Part shown: positions 6,707 to 9,450 of the stretch, piece by piece | Numbering within the stretch: position 1 is the first letter of the stretch | How the letters are laid out: every line of letters begins with the position of its first letter | DNA from: Planctomycetaceae bacterium | GTDB lineage: Bacteria; Planctomycetota; Planctomycetia; Isosphaerales; Isosphaeraceae | Direction of reading: 5' to 3' | DNA: 9,450 nucleotides | NCBI GenBank assembly: GCA_019232645.1 | Contig: JAFANO010000729.1 | Coordinates: 1-9,450, forward strand | Notes under the pieces: generated by a model | Databases searched by the model: none | Told to the model about the DNA's origin: nothing | Seen by the model: the letters and a program-made list of their open reading frames with translations, nothing else | Position numbers and translations under genes: made by a program

Positions 6707-7093
6707 ATGCCGATACACGACGAGATCTTCGAGAAGGTCCAGGCGACCTTGGTGGACGCGCTGGGAGTGGATGAGGAGGACGTGACCCGCGAGGCCACCC
6801 TTCAGGGGGACCTGGGCGCGGAATCCATCGATTTCCTGGATATCGTCTTCCGGCTCGAACGGAACTTCGGGATCAAGATCCCCCGCGGCGAGCTGTTCCC
6901 CGAGAACATCGTCTCCGACCCAGAGATGATCGCCAACGGCAAGTTAACGGCCAAGGGCCTGGAAGAGCTGAAGAGCCGGATGCCGTTCGCCGACCTGTCG
7001 TCGTTCGAGGCCAATCCCGAGGTGGAGAAGATCGCCGACTTGTATACGGTCGACATGCTGGTGCAGTACGTGCGGAGCAAGTTGCCTGCCTGA
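6707..7093 (+). CDS. Acyl carrier protein, enlarged form
   Basis: Predicted carrier that holds acyl intermediates on a phosphopantetheine arm in the cytoplasm. It has 128 residues, against about 80 for ordinary AcpP. The attachment motif DLGAESIDFLDIVFRLE is clear, with Ser40 as the modified residue; the first 60 residues (EIFEKVQATLVDALGVDEED, then the motif, then FGIKIPRGELF) match helices I and II. Normally helix III follows directly. Here some 35-40 residues intervene (about 62-105, including MIANGKLTAKGLEEL) before a helix-III-like end, EKIADLYTVDMLVQYVRSKL. The start ATG has a good ribosome site (AGAGG, 5 bases away). It lies between two FabZ-like dehydratases, with 252 bases before it and 149 bases to the next dehydratase, so it may have its own promoter. 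Family assignment is secure; its private partners are inferred from context. Confidence 0.93.
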   Translation: MPIHDEIFEKVQATLVDALGVDEEDVTREATLQGDLGAESIDFLDIVFRLERNFGIKIPRGELFPENIVSDPEMIANGKLTAKGLEELKSRMPFADLSSFEANPEVEKIADLYTVDMLVQYVRSKLPA

Positions 7094-7150
7094 GGTCCCG
7101 GCGGGGGTGCGATCCCACGGCGGCGGGAGTGGGATGCTCGGAGGAGGCTC

Positions 7151-7246
7151 ATGCGCCGCGTCCGAGCGAGATCGTGCCCGCCCGCTCACCTGGACGCCCG
7201 GGGGCGGGGCGTCGCAAGCGCCAGAACGGCTGGTGTTCCCGAATGA
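7151..7246 (+). CDS. Possible 31-codon leader ORF coupled to the second dehydratase
   Basis: An ATG at 7151 follows a strong ribosome site (GGAGGAGG, 7140-7147). It opens a 31-codon frame starting MRRVRARSC and ending AGVPE. The TGA (7244-7246) overlaps the ATG of the second dehydratase (7243-7245) in an ATGA junction, the classic layout for translational coupling. The dehydratase itself has no visible ribosome site. The peptide is Arg/Ala-rich without recognisable domain, so its sequence may not matter and the act of translation may be what counts. Chance remains possible for so short a frame. Confidence 0.35.
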   Translation: MRRVRARSCPPAHLDARGRGVASARTAGVPE

Positions 7247-7764
7247 GATGGATCTGGATCGATAAGTTCTTGGAGTTCCGGAGCGGGCAGTTCGCCCGCG
7301 CCATGAAGAACTTGACGCTGGCCGAGGACTACCTGCATGATCACTACCCCGGCTATCCCGTGATGCCGGCGTCGCTGATCATCGAGGGCCTGGCGCAGAC
7401 CGGCGGGATCCTCGTCGGCGAGGCAGGCGGTTTCGCCGAGAAGGTCGTGCTGGCGAAGATCCCCCGCGCCGAGTTCTTCGGGGTCGCCTGCGCGGGGGAC
7501 CAGTTGATCTACGAGGTCACCTTGACCGATCTGAGGAGCGAGGGAGCGGTCGTCGAGGCCAAGGCGTTCCTCGACGGGCAGTTGCTCGCCGAGGCCGAGA
7601 TCGTCTTCGCCCACCTGGATAACTCGCGGGCCAATCAGATCTTCGGCCCCAAGAACTTCGTGTTCACCCAGCAGCTCTTGGGCGTCCTCGACCTGTCGAA
7701 GGCGCAGGCTCGCGCCCGGGAACAGGCCGCGACGGCGCCCGACAGCTCCAACGGTCAGCCCTGA
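7243..7764 (+). CDS. FabZ-like 3-hydroxyacyl-ACP dehydratase (second copy)
   Basis: Predicted hot-dog dehydratase of 173 residues, paralogous to the first. It carries DHYPGYPVMPASLIIEGLAQ, with His34 and Glu48 at exactly the same residue numbers as in the first copy. Where the first has MPGVLMLEAL, this one has MPASLIIEGL: the usual Gly-Val is Ala-Ser, which may alter substrate preference. Shared landmarks include ID at residues 6-7, KNL at 22-24, LAE at 26-28 and YL at 30-31. The C-terminal tail (about 127-173) is unrelated to that of the first. The start is the ATG at 7243, because the protein then lines up with its paralogue; a GTG at 7129 in the same frame would add 38 unconvincing residues. 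There is no ribosome site of its own, but the ATG overlaps the stop of a short, well-initiated ORF. Two different dehydratases around one carrier protein suggest a pathway making double bonds repeatedly or at set positions. Confidence 0.9.
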   Translation: MRWIWIDKFLEFRSGQFARAMKNLTLAEDYLHDHYPGYPVMPASLIIEGLAQTGGILVGEAGGFAEKVVLAKIPRAEFFGVACAGDQLIYEVTLTDLRSEGAVVEAKAFLDGQLLAEAEIVFAHLDNSRANQIFGPKNFVFTQQLLGVLDLSKAQARAREQAATAPDSSNGQP

Positions 7765-7777
7765 GTCGTGCCGTTTG

Positions 7778-7808
7778 CGGGATCGGTTGATTCGAGGGAA
7801 CGATCCCG
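7778..7808 (+). terminator. Hairpin after the second dehydratase
   Basis: CGGGATCG (7778-7785) and CGATCCCG (7801-7808) form a perfect 8-bp inverted repeat with a 15-base loop, 13 bases after the dehydratase stop. No T-run follows. It could be a terminator, a processing or stability hairpin, or a binding site in the 172-base gap before the ketosynthase. Confidence 0.35.
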
Positions 7809-7936
7809 GCCAGTCGCTTCAGCAGTCTTGAGCAGGGACGTCCTCCGGGCGAGCGATGGGGCTGGATGGTTCGCGATTGCCCCGTTCCGGTATCGACGGA
7901 TCAAGCCCACCACCGTGGAGATCAACGGGTTTTCTC

Positions 7937-9265
7937 ATGCTTCGCTCCGAACGCCGCGTGGTCATCACCGGTCTGGGAATCATCACCCCCGTGGGGATCG
8001 GCCCCGAGGCTTATTGGTCCTCGCTCTCCCAGGGACGTGGGGGGGTCCGTCGGATCAGCGCCTTCGAGGTCGGTGGCCTGCCGAACGACATTGGTGGCGA
8101 GATCGCCGAGTTCGATTCCAAGAGCTGGTTCAAGTCCTTCGCCCTGCCCGAGCATCGCAAGACGCTGAGCAAGAGCCAGAAGTACATGGCGCGCGACATC
8201 CAGCTCGCCGTGGCCGCCGCCGAGCTGGCGATGGTCGACGCGGGCCTGGCCCACGGCGGGGTCGAGCCGACCCGACTCGGCGTGGACCTGGGCGCCGGCC
8301 TGATTTCCAGCGAGCTGGATGAGCTGGCACCGGCCATCAACTCGTCCACCGAGGCGACCGGGAATTTCGACTATCGGGCCTGGGGTCGCGAGGGGATCCC
8401 CCAGATCCCTCCGACCTGGCTGCTGAAGTACCTGCCGAACATGCTCGCCTGCCACATCTCGATCCTGCTCAACTGCCAGGGGCCGAGCAACACGATCACC
8501 GAGGCGGAAGCGTCCTCGAACCTGGCGATCGGCGAGGCCGCGCGGATCATCGCGCGCGGCCGCGCCGACGTGATGATCAGCGGCGGCGCCGACTCGAAGA
8601 TCCACCCGCTCAGCCTGGTCCGGATGAGCCTGCTCGACCAGCTGTCGCGCTGGCGCGGCGACCCGAGCGGTGCCTGCAAGCCCTTCGACCGCCGCCGCGA
8701 CGGCTGGGTCCCCGGCGAGGGGGCGGGCATCCTGATCCTCGAGGAGCGGGAACACGCCCTGGGCCGCGGCGCGCGGAGCTACGGCGAGGTGCTCGGCTTC
8801 GGTTCGGGCTGCGATGCCAACCCCGACGGCGGGCTCGACCCCTCGGGGGCGGGGACCGAGATCGCCCTCCTGGCGGCGCTGCGCGACGCGGGCCTCGAGC
8901 CCGGGCAGATCGGCCATGTCAACGCGCACGGCAGCGCGACGGTCGTCTCCGACCTGGCCGAGGCGCGGGCGATCCAACGCGTCTTCGGGCCCGGGCGCTC
9001 GGTCCCCGTCACGGCGCTCAAGGGCTTCATGGGCAACGTCGGCTCCGGCTGCGGCGCGGTCGAGCTGATCGGCAGCCTACTCGGGGTCAGCCGCCGTGCC
9101 ATCCCGCCGGCGCTGAACTGCGACGAGCCCGATCCGGCGTGCGGCCTCGACCTGGTCCGCGGCGCGCCCCGCCCGACCGATCACCCCACCTTCCTGAAAA
9201 CCAACCTGACCCGCCACGGCCAGGCGGCCGCCCTCGTGATCCGGGGCGAGCCTACCTCGGCCTGA
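7937..9265 (+). CDS. Degenerate beta-ketoacyl synthase, Glu in place of active Cys (KS-beta/CLF-like)
   Basis: Thiolase-fold ketosynthase of the FabF class, 442 residues, full length. Family landmarks: RRVVITGLGIITPVG at the start, GPS at 182-184, ASSNLAIGEAARII (192-205), KPFDRRRDGWVPGEGAG (248-264) and VNAHGSATVVSDLAEA (328-343). Three catalytic elements differ. The nucleophilic Cys of the usual TAC motif is Glu191 (TEAEASS). The second active-site His of the usual GH..G motif is Asn367 (KGFMGNVGSGCGAVE). The C-terminal GFGG gating loop is NLTRHG (423-428). His331 and Lys362 are kept. Condensation through a cysteine thioester is therefore not expected. Relatives with a replaced Cys are chain-length factors of type II polyketide synthases (Gln) and decarboxylating KSQ domains; Glu here suggests a partner subunit or decarboxylase. 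A second ketosynthase starts 38 bases downstream, fitting an alpha/beta pair. The ATG at 7937 is set by homology; the ribosome site is poor. Confidence 0.92.
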   Translation: MLRSERRVVITGLGIITPVGIGPEAYWSSLSQGRGGVRRISAFEVGGLPNDIGGEIAEFDSKSWFKSFALPEHRKTLSKSQKYMARDIQLAVAAAELAMVDAGLAHGGVEPTRLGVDLGAGLISSELDELAPAINSSTEATGNFDYRAWGREGIPQIPPTWLLKYLPNMLACHISILLNCQGPSNTITEAEASSNLAIGEAARIIARGRADVMISGGADSKIHPLSLVRMSLLDQLSRWRGDPSGACKPFDRRRDGWVPGEGAGILILEEREHALGRGARSYGEVLGFGSGCDANPDGGLDPSGAGTEIALLAALRDAGLEPGQIGHVNAHGSATVVSDLAEARAIQRVFGPGRSVPVTALKGFMGNVGSGCGAVELIGSLLGVSRRAIPPALNCDEPDPACGLDLVRGAPRPTDHPTFLKTNLTRHGQAAALVIRGEPTSA

Positions 9266-9303
9266 TCAGGGATTCCGGTCCACCGTCAATGAAGGGCTCC
9301 GCC

Positions 9304-9450
9304 ATGCGTCGTGTCGTCGTGACGGGAATGGGAATGGTCACCCCCCTGGGCCGGGACCTCGAATCGACCTGGTCGGCGCTCCAGGAAGGCCGGAGCGGAG
9401 TCGGCAAGATCAGCCTCTTCGACGCCGAGACCTTCCCCACCCGGATCGCC
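9304..9450 (+). CDS. Beta-ketoacyl-ACP synthase (FabF-like), N-terminal part, cut by window end
   Basis: The first 49 codons of a second ketosynthase are present and the frame is open at the window edge. The N-terminus MRRVVVTGMGMVTPLGRD, then STWSALQEGRSGVGKISLFD, is the standard FabF-class opening and closely parallels the preceding gene. AAGGG (9292-9296) lies 7 bases before the ATG at 9304, which favours it over the in-frame ATG at 9289. The gene follows the degenerate ketosynthase by 38 bases, so the two are probably co-transcribed and may form a heterodimer in which this one supplies the active cysteine. The active site lies outside the window, so that point cannot be checked here. Confidence 0.92.
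   Translation, partial: MRRVVVTGMGMVTPLGRDLESTWSALQEGRSGVGKISLFDAETFPTRIA

Noticed and set aside
1..9450. CRISPR array, insertion sequence, tRNA or rRNA
   Set aside because: No regularly spaced repeats, transposase frame, terminal inverted repeats or RNA gene signatures were found by eye.

Overview
The window looks like chromosomal DNA of a planctomycete, most likely in the Isosphaeraceae range (Singulisphaera/Paludisphaera-like). The basis is very GC-rich DNA with strong third-position GC, small secreted proteins of no known family, a lipoprotein beta-propeller of the PD40 type, and a dispersed set of FabZ-like, acyl-carrier and ketosynthase genes of a kind common in that phylum. The taxonomic call is inference; there is no rRNA or other marker gene here.

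Layout. Bases 1-554 hold no convincing gene, but contain a run of exactly 50 A/T bases (305-354) enclosing a 24-bp perfect palindrome. An M20 metallopeptidase/deacylase (555-1715, +) follows. It converges on a small Tyr-rich secreted protein (1774-2112, -), with a hairpin in the gap. That gene is divergent from a secreted M28 zinc aminopeptidase-like protein (2294-3454, +). The M28 gene converges, 19 bases apart, on a long lipoprotein with seven PD40 propeller motifs, a helical segment and a proline-rich tail (3474-5471, -). A 446-base divergent intergenic region comes next, with a good sigma70-type promoter candidate facing right.

Bases 5918-9450 (all +) form a lipid or polyketide type II synthase locus. 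The order is FabZ-like dehydratase, enlarged acyl carrier protein, second FabZ-like dehydratase, degenerate ketosynthase, and the start of a second ketosynthase cut by the window end. The two dehydratases are paralogues with catalytic His34 and Glu48 at identical positions. The carrier protein keeps its phosphopantetheine serine but has about 35-40 extra residues between helices II and III. The first ketosynthase has Glu where the active-site Cys belongs, Asn for the second catalytic His, and has lost the C-terminal GFGG gating loop. It therefore resembles a chain-length-factor (KS-beta) type partner, and the ketosynthase that begins 38 bases downstream is the likely catalytic subunit.

Working model (inference): the ketosynthase pair extends an acyl chain on the dedicated carrier protein and the two dehydratases remove water from beta-hydroxy intermediates, giving an unsaturated or otherwise special acyl product. 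No ketoreductase, enoyl reductase or transferase is visible here; these would have to lie beyond 9450 or be shared with housekeeping fatty acid synthesis. The best candidate for something not well described is this locus, especially the Glu-type ketosynthase. Secondary items are the AT island and a 31-codon ORF translationally coupled to the second dehydratase.
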